This document shows positions 16,705-24,808 of a DNA stretch of 64,000 nucleotides, piece by piece. The translations under genes and the position numbers were made by a program. Source of the stretch: Microbacterium sp. LWH13-1.2 (GTDB taxonomy: Bacteria > Actinomycetota > Actinomycetes > Actinomycetales > Microbacteriaceae); the NCBI RefSeq assembly GCF_038397735.1, contig NZ_CP151635.1, positions 1,798,001 through 1,862,000 on the forward strand. The letters run 5' to 3'. Every line of letters starts with the position of its first letter. Position 1 is the stretch's first letter. The notes beneath the pieces were generated by a model that was not told the DNA's origin, did not search any database, and saw only the letters and a program-made list of their open reading frames with translations.

Positions 16705-17781
16705 ATGGCACACGACGACGACTCGCAGGCTCTTGACAGGGCCTACCAGCCCTCTCCGGGGCTGGGTGTCGCAGTCAGCGATCCCGTGCAGAACCCTGGG
16801 CTGCCGCCGCACCGCGAGCGGATGACCGACAAGGACCCGCGCGCTGAGAAGGCTGCGGAGCGCACGGTCTACACCCTGTTCTATCTCTCACTGGCAGGAA
16901 GCATCTGGGCGGTCGCCGCCTACATGCTCTTCCCCATCGAGAGCGGCGCGCTCATCGACATCCGTCAGAACAACCTCTTCATCGGTCTGGGCATCGCTCT
17001 CGCGCTGCTCTCGATCGGCATCGGGGCGATCCACTGGTCCAAGGCGCTCATGAGCGACAAGGAGCACATCGAGTACCGCCACCCCACCCGTGGCAAGGAG
17101 TCGACGCGCGAAGCGGTCATCGAGGCGTTCGAGACCGCCAACGAGGAGTCCGGCTTCGGCCGCCGCACCATGATCCGCAACTCGCTGTTCGCGGCGATCG
17201 TGGCGTCGATCATCCCCGGTGTGACTCTGTTCCGTGGCCTCGCTCCGCACAGCACCCCTGACGACCCCACAGCGGGCGATCCGGTCGTGCTGCTGAAGCA
17301 CACGATGTGGGAGAAGGGTCAGCGTCTCGTGCGCGACCCCGACGGCACCCCCATCCGCGCGGCTGACGTCACCCTCGGTTCCGCGTTCCACGTGATCCCC
17401 GAGGACCTCGCCGAGCTCAGCCATCACGACGGCTACCTCGAGGAGAAGGCCAAGGCCATCGTGCTGATGATGCGCCTGCGCCCCGAGCAGCTCGTCGAGG
17501 CGGAGGACCGCAAGGACTGGTCGTACGACGGCATCGTCGCGTACTCCAAGGTCTGCACCCACGTCGGCTGCCCTGTGGCTCTGTACGAGCAGCAGACGCA
17601 CCACCTGCTGTGCCCCTGCCACCAGTCGCAGTTCGACGTCACGGACCACGCCAAGGTCATCTTCGGCCCGGCCGCACGCCCGCTGCCGCAGCTGCCCATC
17701 ACCGTCGACGACGAGGGCTATCTCGTCGCACGCAGTGACTTCACCGAGCCCGTCGGCCCGAGCTTCTGGGAGCGCCATTGA
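16705..17781 (+). CDS. qcrA: Cytochrome bc1 complex Rieske iron-sulfur subunit
   Basis: Carries the Rieske [2Fe-2S] cluster that takes electrons from menaquinol. 358 aa, longer than proteobacterial Rieske proteins. There are three N-terminal membrane helices (about 55-77, 91-112, 160-178), typical of actinobacteria. The C-terminal Rieske domain contains CTHVGC (C284, H286, C289) and CPCH (C303, C305, H306). A good AGGAG ribosome-binding site precedes ATG 16705. Its stop overlaps the qcrB start. Confidence 0.96.
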   Translation: MAHDDDSQALDRAYQPSPGLGVAVSDPVQNPGLPPHRERMTDKDPRAEKAAERTVYTLFYLSLAGSIWAVAAYMLFPIESGALIDIRQNNLFIGLGIALALLSIGIGAIHWSKALMSDKEHIEYRHPTRGKESTREAVIEAFETANEESGFGRRTMIRNSLFAAIVASIIPGVTLFRGLAPHSTPDDPTAGDPVVLLKHTMWEKGQRLVRDPDGTPIRAADVTLGSAFHVIPEDLAELSHHDGYLEEKAKAIVLMMRLRPEQLVEAEDRKDWSYDGIVAYSKVCTHVGCPVALYEQQTHHLLCPCHQSQFDVTDHAKVIFGPAARPLPQLPITVDDEGYLVARSDFTEPVGPSFWERH

Positions 17782-19592
17782 GCACCGCAACGCTGTCCAA
17801 AGAGGACAAGGACAACAAGGCGCCCCTCGGCGGCCGATTCGTCGGCGCCGCGTCGAACTACATCGATGAGCGCACCAGCATCTCCGGCTTCGTCAAGGAG
17901 CTCGGTCGCAAGATCTTCCCCGACCACTGGTCGTTCATGCTCGGTGAGATCGCGCTGTGGAGCTTCGTGGTCGTGTTCCTCTCCGGGACCTTCCTGACGT
18001 TCTTCTTCGAGGCGTCGATGGTCGAGACCCACTACACCGGTGCATACGCCCCGATGCGCGGCATCGCGATGTCGGCGGCGCTCGAGTCGTCGCTGAACAT
18101 CTCGTTCGACCTCCGCGGTGGTCTCCTGGTCCGCCAGATCCACCACTGGGCCGCCCTGGTCTTCGTCGCCGGCATCGGCGTCCACATGCTGCGCGTCTTC
18201 TTCACCGGCGCGTTCCGCAAGCCGCGCGAGCTCAACTGGGTGATCGGCTTCGTGCTGTTCATCCTCGCGATGGCCGAGGGCTTCACCGGCTACTCGCTGC
18301 CTGACGACCTCCTGTCGGGCAACGGCCTCCGCATCATCGACGGAATGGTGAAGGGTATCCCCCTCATCGGCACGTGGACATCGTTCCTGCTCTTCGGTGG
18401 CGAGTTCCCCGGTACGGCGATCGTGGGCCGCCTTTACACGCTGCACATCCTGCTGCTGCCGATGCTGGTCATCGCGCTCATCGTGGTGCACCTGATGCTG
18501 ATGATCGTCAACAAGCACACGCAGTTCGCCGGCCCCGGCCGCACGAACGACAACGTGGTGGGCTACCCGATGATGCCGGTCTACATGTCGAAGATGGGCG
18601 GCTACCTGTTCATCGTCTTCGGCACCATCGTGCTGATCGCGACGTTCTTCCAGATCAACCCGATCTGGAACTACGGCCCCTACGACCCGTCCCCCGTCTC
18701 CGCCGGTACCCAGCCTGACTGGTACATCGGATTCGCCGACGGTGCGCTCCGTCTTGCGCCGTCGAACCTCGACGTCGTGTTCCTCGACCACACCTGGTCG
18801 TTCGGAATCCTGCTGCCACTGGTCGTCCTCGGGCTGTTCATCGTGCTCGTCGCGATCTACCCCTTCATCGAGGCGTGGGTCACCGGAGACAAGCGCGAGC
18901 ACCACATCGCTCAGCGTCCGCGCAACGCGGCGACCCGCACCGCCATCGGCGTTGCCGGCGTCATCTTCTACGCGGTGCTGTGGGCTGCGGCCTCCTCGGA
19001 CCTCATCGCGACGCACTTCATGCTGACGATGGAGGGTGTGATCCACGCACTCCAGGCATTGCTCTTCGTCGGACCGGTACTCGGGTACTTCGTGACGAAG
19101 CGCATCGCACTCGCTCTGCAGAAGAAGGATCGCGAGATCGTCCTGCACGGATTCGAGTCTGGCCGCATCGTCCGCCTTCCCGGTGGCGAGTTCATCGAGG
19201 TGCACCAGCCGGTCGACAAGTACGACCGCTGGAAGCTCATCGACGTCGACGGCTATGAGCCGCTGGTCGTCCGCCCGAACGCGAAGGGACGCATCTCGTG
19301 GACCGAGAACCTGCGGTCCTCCGTCTCGCGCTGGTTCTTCGAGGATCGCCTGGCCCCGCTCACGCAGGCCGAGGTCGAGGCCGCGGATGCTCACCAGCAC
19401 CACGTCGAGGCTCACAACGACGAGACCGAGGCGGCCGAGATCCAGGGCGCTCATGAGCGTGCAGGATTCCCTGACGCGCCTCTCACCGTCAGCGAGACAC
19501 ACATCGACGAGACGTCGAACACTCCCAGCACGGTCATTTCGACCGAGCCGGTGAAGAAGCCTCGCAAGAAGAAGTCGGAGGACGGCGAGTAA
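17778..19592 (+). CDS. qcrB: Cytochrome bc1 complex cytochrome b subunit
   Basis: Dihaem cytochrome b with quinol-oxidation and quinone-reduction sites; the target of Q203-type inhibitors in mycobacteria. 604 aa: about eight to nine membrane helices up to residue 455, including the QIHHWAALVFVAGIGVHMLRVF haem-ligand region (split here; near 115-136) and a second His pair in a later helix. A long cytoplasmic, charged C-terminal tail (about 460-604) follows, as in actinobacteria. The TTG start at 17778 overlaps the qcrA stop (TTGA). Confidence 0.95.
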   Translation: MSTATLSKEDKDNKAPLGGRFVGAASNYIDERTSISGFVKELGRKIFPDHWSFMLGEIALWSFVVVFLSGTFLTFFFEASMVETHYTGAYAPMRGIAMSAALESSLNISFDLRGGLLVRQIHHWAALVFVAGIGVHMLRVFFTGAFRKPRELNWVIGFVLFILAMAEGFTGYSLPDDLLSGNGLRIIDGMVKGIPLIGTWTSFLLFGGEFPGTAIVGRLYTLHILLLPMLVIALIVVHLMLMIVNKHTQFAGPGRTNDNVVGYPMMPVYMSKMGGYLFIVFGTIVLIATFFQINPIWNYGPYDPSPVSAGTQPDWYIGFADGALRLAPSNLDVVFLDHTWSFGILLPLVVLGLFIVLVAIYPFIEAWVTGDKREHHIAQRPRNAATRTAIGVAGVIFYAVLWAAASSDLIATHFMLTMEGVIHALQALLFVGPVLGYFVTKRIALALQKKDREIVLHGFESGRIVRLPGGEFIEVHQPVDKYDRWKLIDVDGYEPLVVRPNAKGRISWTENLRSSVSRWFFEDRLAPLTQAEVEAADAHQHHVEAHNDETEAAEIQGAHERAGFPDAPLTVSETHIDETSNTPSTVISTEPVKKPRKKKSEDGE

Positions 19593-19610
19593 GACCGCCG
19601 CTCCCCCATG

Positions 19611-19645
19611 ACGAAGGCCCTGTCCGTTTCGGACAGGGCCTTCGT
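19611..19645 (+). terminator. Terminator of the ctaE-qcrCAB operon
   Basis: A perfect 15-bp stem (ACGAAGGCCCTGTCC and its complement) with a 5-base loop, 18 bases after the qcrB stop. Confidence 0.85.
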
Positions 19646-19687
19646 CGTGTCCGGGAGCCTCCCACCTGGGCGTGGAAGGATCGTGAC

Positions 19688-20101
19688 ATGAGCTCAGCAG
19701 TCCAACTCATCCGTTCCGCCGACCTCGCCGCTGCGCCCTACGCCTACGCGGCCACAGCACCATCCGGATCCCGGTTGATCTTCCTCGCCGGCGCGTGCCC
19801 GCTCGAAGACGACGGCAGCACCACCGCACCGGGCGACTACGCCGCGCAAGCTGCCCGCTGTATGGAGACACTGCGCGAAGCATTACGCGCCAGCGGCGCG
19901 ACTCTCACCGACGTCATCAGCACACGCGTCCTGGTTGCCTCGTCGTCCCAGCAGGACCTGATCGCCGCCTGGGACGTCGTACATGCTGCCTTCGGCGACC
20001 ATGACGCGCCGAGCACCCTTCTGGGCGTCACGGTGCTCGGCTACGATCACCAGCTGGTCGAGATAGAAGCGGTCGCGGCGGTTGCGGAGAGGCCACGATG
20101 A
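19688..20101 (+). CDS. RidA-family protein (Rid/YjgF), atypical
   Basis: A 137-residue protein of the RidA/YER057c/UK114 fold, whose typical members hydrolyse reactive enamine/imine intermediates. The C-terminal signature region reads PSTLLGVTVLGYDHQLVEIEAVA. At the place where active RidA deaminases have the catalytic arginine (PxR), this protein has threonine. It therefore belongs to a non-canonical Rid subgroup, and deaminase activity should not be assumed. GGAAGG precedes ATG 19688. It overlaps the next gene by four bases. Confidence 0.85.
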   Translation: MSSAVQLIRSADLAAAPYAYAATAPSGSRLIFLAGACPLEDDGSTTAPGDYAAQAARCMETLREALRASGATLTDVISTRVLVASSSQQDLIAAWDVVHAAFGDHDAPSTLLGVTVLGYDHQLVEIEAVAAVAERPR

Positions 20102-20598
20102 GCGGCACGATCCGTGCGGCCGTCTCCGCGGATGCCGAAGTCCTGCACGCCATCGAGGCGCACGCCGACGCGCTCCTGATCGACACCCTGGGGGCACCGG
20201 AATGGCCGCCGGCCGGCGACGGCGCGGAGCGACTCGGAACGCCCGGCTTCGTCCTCGTCGTCGAAGACCCCGCGGACTCCCCCGTCGGCTTCGTCCATGT
20301 GCTCGACGCCGACGGCCACGCCCACCTCGAGCAGCTGTCCGTCCTCCCCTCCTCCGGTCGACAGGGCTACGGACGCCGCCTCGTCGTCGCCGCTCTGGAC
20401 GAAGCCCGCGAACGCGGCTACACCCGGATGTCACTGCGGACCTATGCAGAGGTCCCGTGGAATGCCCCGTTCTACGCCTCGTGCGGATTCCTCGAGAGCA
20501 TCCCGGAGACACAGTTCCAGCGTGGTCTCGTGGACACCGAGGCCACGCTCTCGCTCGACCGATACGGACGGCGCGTGCAGATGACCGTGGAGCTCTGA
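20098..20598 (+). CDS. GNAT family N-acetyltransferase
   Basis: A 166-residue single-domain GNAT. The central strand ...HLEQLSVLPSSGRQGYGRRLV (about 77-99) contains the acetyl-CoA-binding Q/RxxGxG/A-type loop (GRQGYGRR), followed by ALDEARERGYTRMSLRTYAEVPWNAPFYASCGF, the usual motif B. ATG 20098 overlaps the RidA-like stop (ATGA), so the pair is translated together. Substrate unknown. Confidence 0.88.
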   Translation: MSGTIRAAVSADAEVLHAIEAHADALLIDTLGAPEWPPAGDGAERLGTPGFVLVVEDPADSPVGFVHVLDADGHAHLEQLSVLPSSGRQGYGRRLVVAALDEARERGYTRMSLRTYAEVPWNAPFYASCGFLESIPETQFQRGLVDTEATLSLDRYGRRVQMTVEL

Positions 20599-20672
20599 CC
20601 ACTCACTTCGATTTTGGCGGAATCCCGTGCGCCCGCGTCCGGAAGACGAGGGCGCACAAGGGAACGTGTCCC

Positions 20673-20678
20673 TACGCT
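20673..20678 (+). promoter_or_regulatory. -10 hexamer of the rhodanese gene (predicted leaderless)
   Basis: TACGCT, identical to the uvrB -10, six bases before ATG 20685. Confidence 0.5.
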
Positions 20679-20684
20679 GGGACC

Positions 20685-21104
20685 ATGATCGATCGTGCAG
20701 ACTACTTCGCCGCCAAGCTCGCCTACGAGACCGACGCCAGCGACGTCCATGCCGCTCTTAAGGCCGGAGAGGAGATCGTCGTCATCGATGTACGCTCCGA
20801 CGAGGCATGGGCGCAGGGGCGCGTCTCCGGCGCCGTCCACATGCACTACAGCGAGATCGCGACCCGCGCTCCGGTCGAGGTTCCCGCCGATGCCGCGGTC
20901 GTCATCTACTGCTGGAGCCCTGGGTGCAACGCCGGCGCGAAGGGCGCCCGGGAGTTCGCCGCTCTCGGGTATGACGTGCGCGAGATGATCGGCGGCTTCG
21001 AGTACTGGGTTCGCGAGGGCTACCCGGTGGAGGACGCGGACGGCGTGCACCACCGCCCGGTCGATCCGCTCACCGGCGTGGCACGGGTGCGCACGACGGC
21101 CTAG
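20685..21104 (+). CDS. Rhodanese-like domain protein
   Basis: A 139-residue single rhodanese domain, normally transferring a sulfane sulfur. It contains VIDVRSDEAWAQGRVSGAVHM (about 33-53) and the active-site loop CWSPGCNAG with catalytic Cys 76, so it keeps the nucleophile. The starting ATG at 20685 is decided by a -10 element six bases upstream. A longer frame extends back to 20082 but overlaps the GNAT gene and has no homology. Confidence 0.88.
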   Translation: MIDRADYFAAKLAYETDASDVHAALKAGEEIVVIDVRSDEAWAQGRVSGAVHMHYSEIATRAPVEVPADAAVVIYCWSPGCNAGAKGAREFAALGYDVREMIGGFEYWVREGYPVEDADGVHHRPVDPLTGVARVRTTA

Positions 21105-21151
21105 ACATCGCCGGCCATCGCGGCCTGAGGCCCGGCGGTGCGGGGATACGA

Positions 21152-21191
21152 CGACGAAGGCCCCTGGGACGGATCCCAGGGGCCTTCGTCG
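21152..21191. terminator. Bidirectional terminator between rhodanese gene and ctaF
   Basis: An 18-bp near-perfect stem around CGAAGGCCCCTGGGA with a 4-base loop lies between the two convergent genes. It can end both transcripts. Confidence 0.85.
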
Positions 21192-21197
21192 AGAATC

Positions 21198-21632
21198 TCA
21201 GCGGGCGAAATTGCCGCGGTAGTACTCGTAGACCCAGCCGACGATCGCGACCACGAAGATCGCGAGGCCGATCGGGAGCAGGAAGTGACCGACCGCGAGT
21301 CCGACGACGAACACCGCAGCAGATCCAGCCAGCACGATCGGCCACCAGGACCAGGGGCTGAACTCACCCAGCTCGGGGTCACCGTCGTCGATGTCGCTCG
21401 TCAGGATGTCCTCGGGCAGCTCACCGTTCTGCGCCTTGTGCGTGCGATCGAGGTAGAACGCGATCAGCGCGCCCATGAAGGCTGCGAAGAACAGCGCCAC
21501 GGTACCGACCCATTCGATCCGCTCGGCGAAGTTCTCCGAGGGAGTCGCCAGGATGTGCCAGCCGGTGTAGACGACGCCGACCAGTGCGAAGAACGCGGTC
21601 AGGATCCACCAGAGAATGACGTTGTCGCGCAT
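21198..21632 (-). CDS. ctaF: Cytochrome c oxidase subunit IV, actinobacterial (CtaF)
   Basis: Small membrane subunit of the aa3 oxidase found in actinobacteria; 144 aa with four hydrophobic helices (about 5-25, 34-56, 88-105, 107-128) and a charged loop with DDGDPELGEFSPWSWWP near 75-90, which is diagnostic of the family. Last gene of ctaC-ctaD-ctaF, three bases after ctaD. Confidence 0.93.
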   Translation of the reverse strand: MRDNVILWWILTAFFALVGVVYTGWHILATPSENFAERIEWVGTVALFFAAFMGALIAFYLDRTHKAQNGELPEDILTSDIDDGDPELGEFSPWSWWPIVLAGSAAVFVVGLAVGHFLLPIGLAIFVVAIVGWVYEYYRGNFAR

Positions 21633-21635
21633 GGC

Positions 21636-23369
21636 TCAGTGGCCCTCTCGCTCGCCGGGAGCGGCAGGCGTGAACTCCGCCGCCTCGGGGTGGTTCAGGT
21701 CGAATGCAGGACGCTCGCTGCGGATGCGCGGGATCGACGTGAAGTTGTGACGCGGCGGCGGGCACGAGGTCGCCCATTCGAGCGATGCGCCGTAGCCCCA
21801 CGGGTCGTTGACCGTGACCTTGGGCGCCTTGCGTGCCGTGATCCAGACGTTCAGGAAGAACGGCAGCATCGATGCACCGAGGATGATCGCGCCGATCGTC
21901 GACACCTGGTTCTGCCAGGTCCAGCCGTCTGCGGCCGAGTAGTCGGCGTAGCGACGAACCATGCCGTCGACACCCAGCCAGTGCTGGATGAGGAACGTCA
22001 TGTGGAAGCCGATGAACAGCATCCAGAAGTGCACGTAGCCGAGACGCTCGTTGAGCATGCGTCCGGTCCACTTCGGCCACCAGAAGTAGAAGCCCGCGAA
22101 CATCGCGAACACCACCGTACCGAAGACCACGTAGTGGAAGTGAGCGACCACGAAGTAGGAGTCGGACAGAGCGAAGTCCAGCGGCGGAGCCGCGAGGATG
22201 ACGCCGGTCAGACCACCGAAGACGAACGACACGAGGAAGCCGAGTGCGAACACCATCGGCGTCTCGAACGTCACGGATCCTCGCCAGAGTGTTCCGATCC
22301 AGTTGAAGATCTTCACACCGGTCGGCACCGCGATGAGCATGGTCATCAGGGCGAAGAACGGCAGCAGCACGGATCCCGTCACGTACATGTGGTGAGCCCA
22401 CACCGCGACCGAGAGCGCCGCGATGGCGATCGTCGCATAGACCAGGGTCTTGTATCCGAAGATCGGCTTGCGGCTGAACACCGGGAAGATCTCCGACACG
22501 ATGCCGAAGAACGGCAGGGCGATGATGTAGACCTCGGGGTGACCGAAGAACCAGAACAGGTGCTGCCAGAGCAGGACGCCGCCGTTGGCCGGGTCGTAGA
22601 TGTGCGCGCCGAGGATTCGGTCTGCTGCCGCGGCGAAGATCGCAGCTGCGAGCACCGGGAAGGCCATCAGGATCAGGAGGCTCGTGATGAGCGTGTTCCA
22701 CGAGAAGATCGGCATACGCCACATCGTCATACCGGGAGCACGCATCGTGATCACAGTGGTGATGAAGTTCACCGCTCCGAGAATGGTTCCGAAGCCCGAG
22801 ATGCCGAGACCGACCATCCAGAGGTTTCCGCCTGCACCCGGCGAGAACGAGGCGCTCGCGAGCGGCTGATAGGCGAACCATCCGAACGATGCCGCACCCT
22901 GAGGGGTGAGGAAGCCGGCCACGGCGATCGTGGAGCCGAAGAGGAAGAGCCAGAACGCGAAGGCGTTGAGACGCGGGAACGCGACGTCAGGGGCTCCGAG
23001 CTGCAGCGGCAGGATCGCGTTCGCGAAGCCCGCGAAGAGCGGCGTCGCGAACATCAGCAGCATGATCGTGCCGTGCATCGTGAAGAGCTGGTTGTACTGC
23101 TCCTTCGTCGGGATGATCTGCATCCCGGGAGCGAACAGCTCTGCACGGATGACGAGGGCCATCACGCCACCGAGGAGGAAGAACAGCACCGAGGCGATGA
23201 GGTACATGTACCCGATCGTCTTGTGGTCGGTGGAGGTGATCCACTTGACGACGATGTTCCCCTTCTGCTCGACGCGCGAGGAGCTCATGAGAGCGGCCTG
23301 GCGTGCGGGCAGAGTGGTGGGTCGGGAGCGGGGGGCCTCGTCGGTGCGGGGGGCTTCAGTTGTCGACAT
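21636..23369 (-). CDS. ctaD: Cytochrome c oxidase (aa3) subunit I
   Basis: Catalytic subunit with haem a and the haem a3-CuB site where O2 is reduced. 577 aa with 12 membrane helices. Visible landmarks are [13 protein letters not shown] (His ligand of haem a), [15 protein letters not shown] (CuB His and the cross-linked Tyr), [10 protein letters not shown] (the CuB His-His pair) and [11 protein letters not shown] (haem a3 and haem a ligands). AGGAGAGGAG precedes ATG 23369. It lies three bases downstream of ctaC. Confidence 0.97.
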   Translation of the reverse strand: MSTTEAPRTDEAPRSRPTTLPARQAALMSSSRVEQKGNIVVKWITSTDHKTIGYMYLIASVLFFLLGGVMALVIRAELFAPGMQIIPTKEQYNQLFTMHGTIMLLMFATPLFAGFANAILPLQLGAPDVAFPRLNAFAFWLFLFGSTIAVAGFLTPQGAASFGWFAYQPLASASFSPGAGGNLWMVGLGISGFGTILGAVNFITTVITMRAPGMTMWRMPIFSWNTLITSLLILMAFPVLAAAIFAAAADRILGAHIYDPANGGVLLWQHLFWFFGHPEVYIIALPFFGIVSEIFPVFSRKPIFGYKTLVYATIAIAALSVAVWAHHMYVTGSVLLPFFALMTMLIAVPTGVKIFNWIGTLWRGSVTFETPMVFALGFLVSFVFGGLTGVILAAPPLDFALSDSYFVVAHFHYVVFGTVVFAMFAGFYFWWPKWTGRMLNERLGYVHFWMLFIGFHMTFLIQHWLGVDGMVRRYADYSAADGWTWQNQVSTIGAIILGASMLPFFLNVWITARKAPKVTVNDPWGYGASLEWATSCPPPRHNFTSIPRIRSERPAFDLNHPEAAEFTPAAPGEREGH

Positions 23370-23372
23370 GGC

Positions 23373-24275
23373 TTACTCCTCTCCTTCCTCGGAGTCGGTC
23401 GTTGCGGTGGTGCCCGGGAAGTTCGACAGACGGTCGTACGCATCCGTGATGTCGCCGGTGTTGCCTTCCTCCTCGAGCGACTGGAGGTAGGCGTCGTACT
23501 CGTCCTGCTCGACGACCTTGACGTTGAACAGCATCATCGAGTGGTACTCACCACACAGCTCGGCGCACTTGCCGGCGTACTCGCCGACGCGCGTCGGGAT
23601 GAAGGACCAGGAATTGTCCTTCCCGATGTACATGTCCTTCTTGTACAGGAAGTCGATGATCCAGAACGAGTGGATGACATCGCGCGACTGCAGGTTGATG
23701 GTGACCTTCTGGTCCACCGGCAGCACCAGGGTCGGAAGCTGCGCCTGGTCGATGTTGCCGGCGGCATCGGGCTGAGCCTGGATGCCCATGGTCCAGACGG
23801 CGTCGGAGTTGTCCTCTTCTTCGCCGTCGTACTGGAAGTCCCACGCCCACTGCTTGGCGATCGCGGTGATCTCGACGTCGGGGTCATCCCACTTCGCCTC
23901 GATCGCGCTCTGGTCGCGAGCGGTGAAGAAGAACATTCCCAGCACCAGGATGAGCGGCACGATCGTGTAGAAGATCTCGATCGGCATGTTGTAGCGCATC
24001 TGCACCGGCAGGCCGGTCTGTCCCTTGCGGCGACGGTACGCGATCGCGGCCCAGGCCATCAGGCCCCAGGTGATCACGCCGACGGCGAGCAGGACGATCC
24101 AGGAGTTCACCCAGAGCGAGGACACGCGCTCGGTCTGGTTGGTGGCCGCAGGCTCACCCTCCACGAAGCCAGGCAGGTAACCGTTCAGCTCAGTGGCAGT
24201 ACATCCCGCCAGGGCCACGGCTGCCACTACTCCCAGGGGAAGAGCGGCCCAACGAAGGCGGCGTTTCGAGGGCAC
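23373..24275 (-). CDS. ctaC: Cytochrome c oxidase (aa3) subunit II, lipoprotein
   Basis: Electron entry subunit carrying CuA. 300 aa from GTG 24275: signal peptide with lipobox ALAGC (Cys 25), two membrane helices (about 56-78, 99-119), and an outside cupredoxin domain with H202 and CAELCGEYHSMM (C237, E239, C241, H245, M248), the full CuA ligand set. GTG 24275 was chosen because GAAAGG lies six to seven bases upstream; a longer frame adds 12 residues ahead of the signal peptide. Confidence 0.95.
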   Translation of the reverse strand: MPSKRRLRWAALPLGVVAAVALAGCTATELNGYLPGFVEGEPAATNQTERVSSLWVNSWIVLLAVGVITWGLMAWAAIAYRRRKGQTGLPVQMRYNMPIEIFYTIVPLILVLGMFFFTARDQSAIEAKWDDPDVEITAIAKQWAWDFQYDGEEEDNSDAVWTMGIQAQPDAAGNIDQAQLPTLVLPVDQKVTINLQSRDVIHSFWIIDFLYKKDMYIGKDNSWSFIPTRVGEYAGKCAELCGEYHSMMLFNVKVVEQDEYDAYLQSLEEEGNTGDITDAYDRLSNFPGTTATTDSEEGEE

Positions 24276-24310
24276 GATGCACCTTTCAGATTGCGGACAG
24301 GGCACACCCA

Positions 24311-24316
24311 AGTCTA
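24311..24316 (-). promoter_or_regulatory. Putative -10 of ctaC-ctaD-ctaF
   Basis: Reverse-strand TAGACT, about 35 bases upstream of the GTG start. No strong -35 is visible. Confidence 0.35.
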
Positions 24317-24339
24317 GGGCAACCTCACACCTGATTCAT

Positions 24340-24358
24340 GCCAACCACGCAGGTTGGC
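24340..24358 (-). terminator. Small hairpin between erpA and ctaC
   Basis: GCCAACC / GGTTGGC, a 7-bp perfect stem with a 5-base loop, just before the erpA stop region and upstream of the ctaC -10. It precedes ctaC rather than following erpA, so it may act on the ctaC promoter instead of terminating. Confidence 0.3.
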
Positions 24359-24371
24359 GGAGGGGTTCGGA

Positions 24372-24737
24372 TCAGTGGAAGCTGTCTCCACAGGCGCAGC
24401 TGCCCGCGGCGTTGGGGTTGTCGATCGTGAAGCCCTGCTCCGAGATCGTGTCCTTGAAGTCGATCGATGCACCGTCGAGATACGGGACGCTCATGTTGTC
24501 GATGATGACCTCGACACCGTCGAAGTCGACGGTCTCGTCGCCCTCGAGATAACGCTCGTCGAAGTACAGCTGGTAGATCAGGCCAGAGCATCCGCCAGGC
24601 TGGACGGCGACGCGCAGGCGCAGGTCGTCGCGGCCCTCCTGCTCGAGGAGGTTCTTGACCTTCGTGGCCGCGGCGTCGGTCAGCTTCACGCCGTGCGCCT
24701 GGGTGGTCTCTGCTGCAGTCAGTGTGGTGTCGCTCAT
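24372..24737 (-). CDS. erpA: A-type iron-sulfur cluster carrier/insertion protein
   Basis: Delivers Fe-S clusters to apoproteins, likely including the neighbouring Rieske protein. 121 aa with the three A-type cysteines: C50 (QPGGCSG) and C114/C116 (GSCACG), the invariant C-x63-C-x-C spacing. The start is ATG 24737 with AAGGAG upstream; an in-frame extension to 25067 overlaps the dipeptidase gene and has no homology. Single gene with its own promoter. Whether to call it ErpA or IscA/SufA is a naming choice. Confidence 0.92.
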   Translation of the reverse strand: MSDTTLTAAETTQAHGVKLTDAAATKVKNLLEQEGRDDLRLRVAVQPGGCSGLIYQLYFDERYLEGDETVDFDGVEVIIDNMSVPYLDGASIDFKDTISEQGFTIDNPNAAGSCACGDSFH

Positions 24738-24780
24738 GTCGCTCCTTGTGACGGGCCGCGCTCGCACGGCTGGTGTCTCG

Positions 24781-24786
24781 ATTTTA
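24781..24786 (-). promoter_or_regulatory. Putative -10 of erpA
   Basis: Reverse-strand TAAAAT, close to the consensus TATAAT, about 45 bases upstream of the erpA ATG. It lies just after the dipeptidase stop. Confidence 0.5.
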
Positions 24787-24808
24787 CCCTCCGGTTGGCG
24801 GAACGGGC

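Noticed and set aside
17718..19502. Reverse frame of about 590 codons opposite qcrB
   Set aside because: Antisense shadow of qcrB; no domain and no promoter.
21138..24317. Forward open frame of more than 1000 codons over the ctaCDF genes
   Set aside because: It is the antisense frame of three well-recognised cytochrome oxidase genes in high-GC DNA; composition rich in Arg/Asp/Glu/His without any domain.
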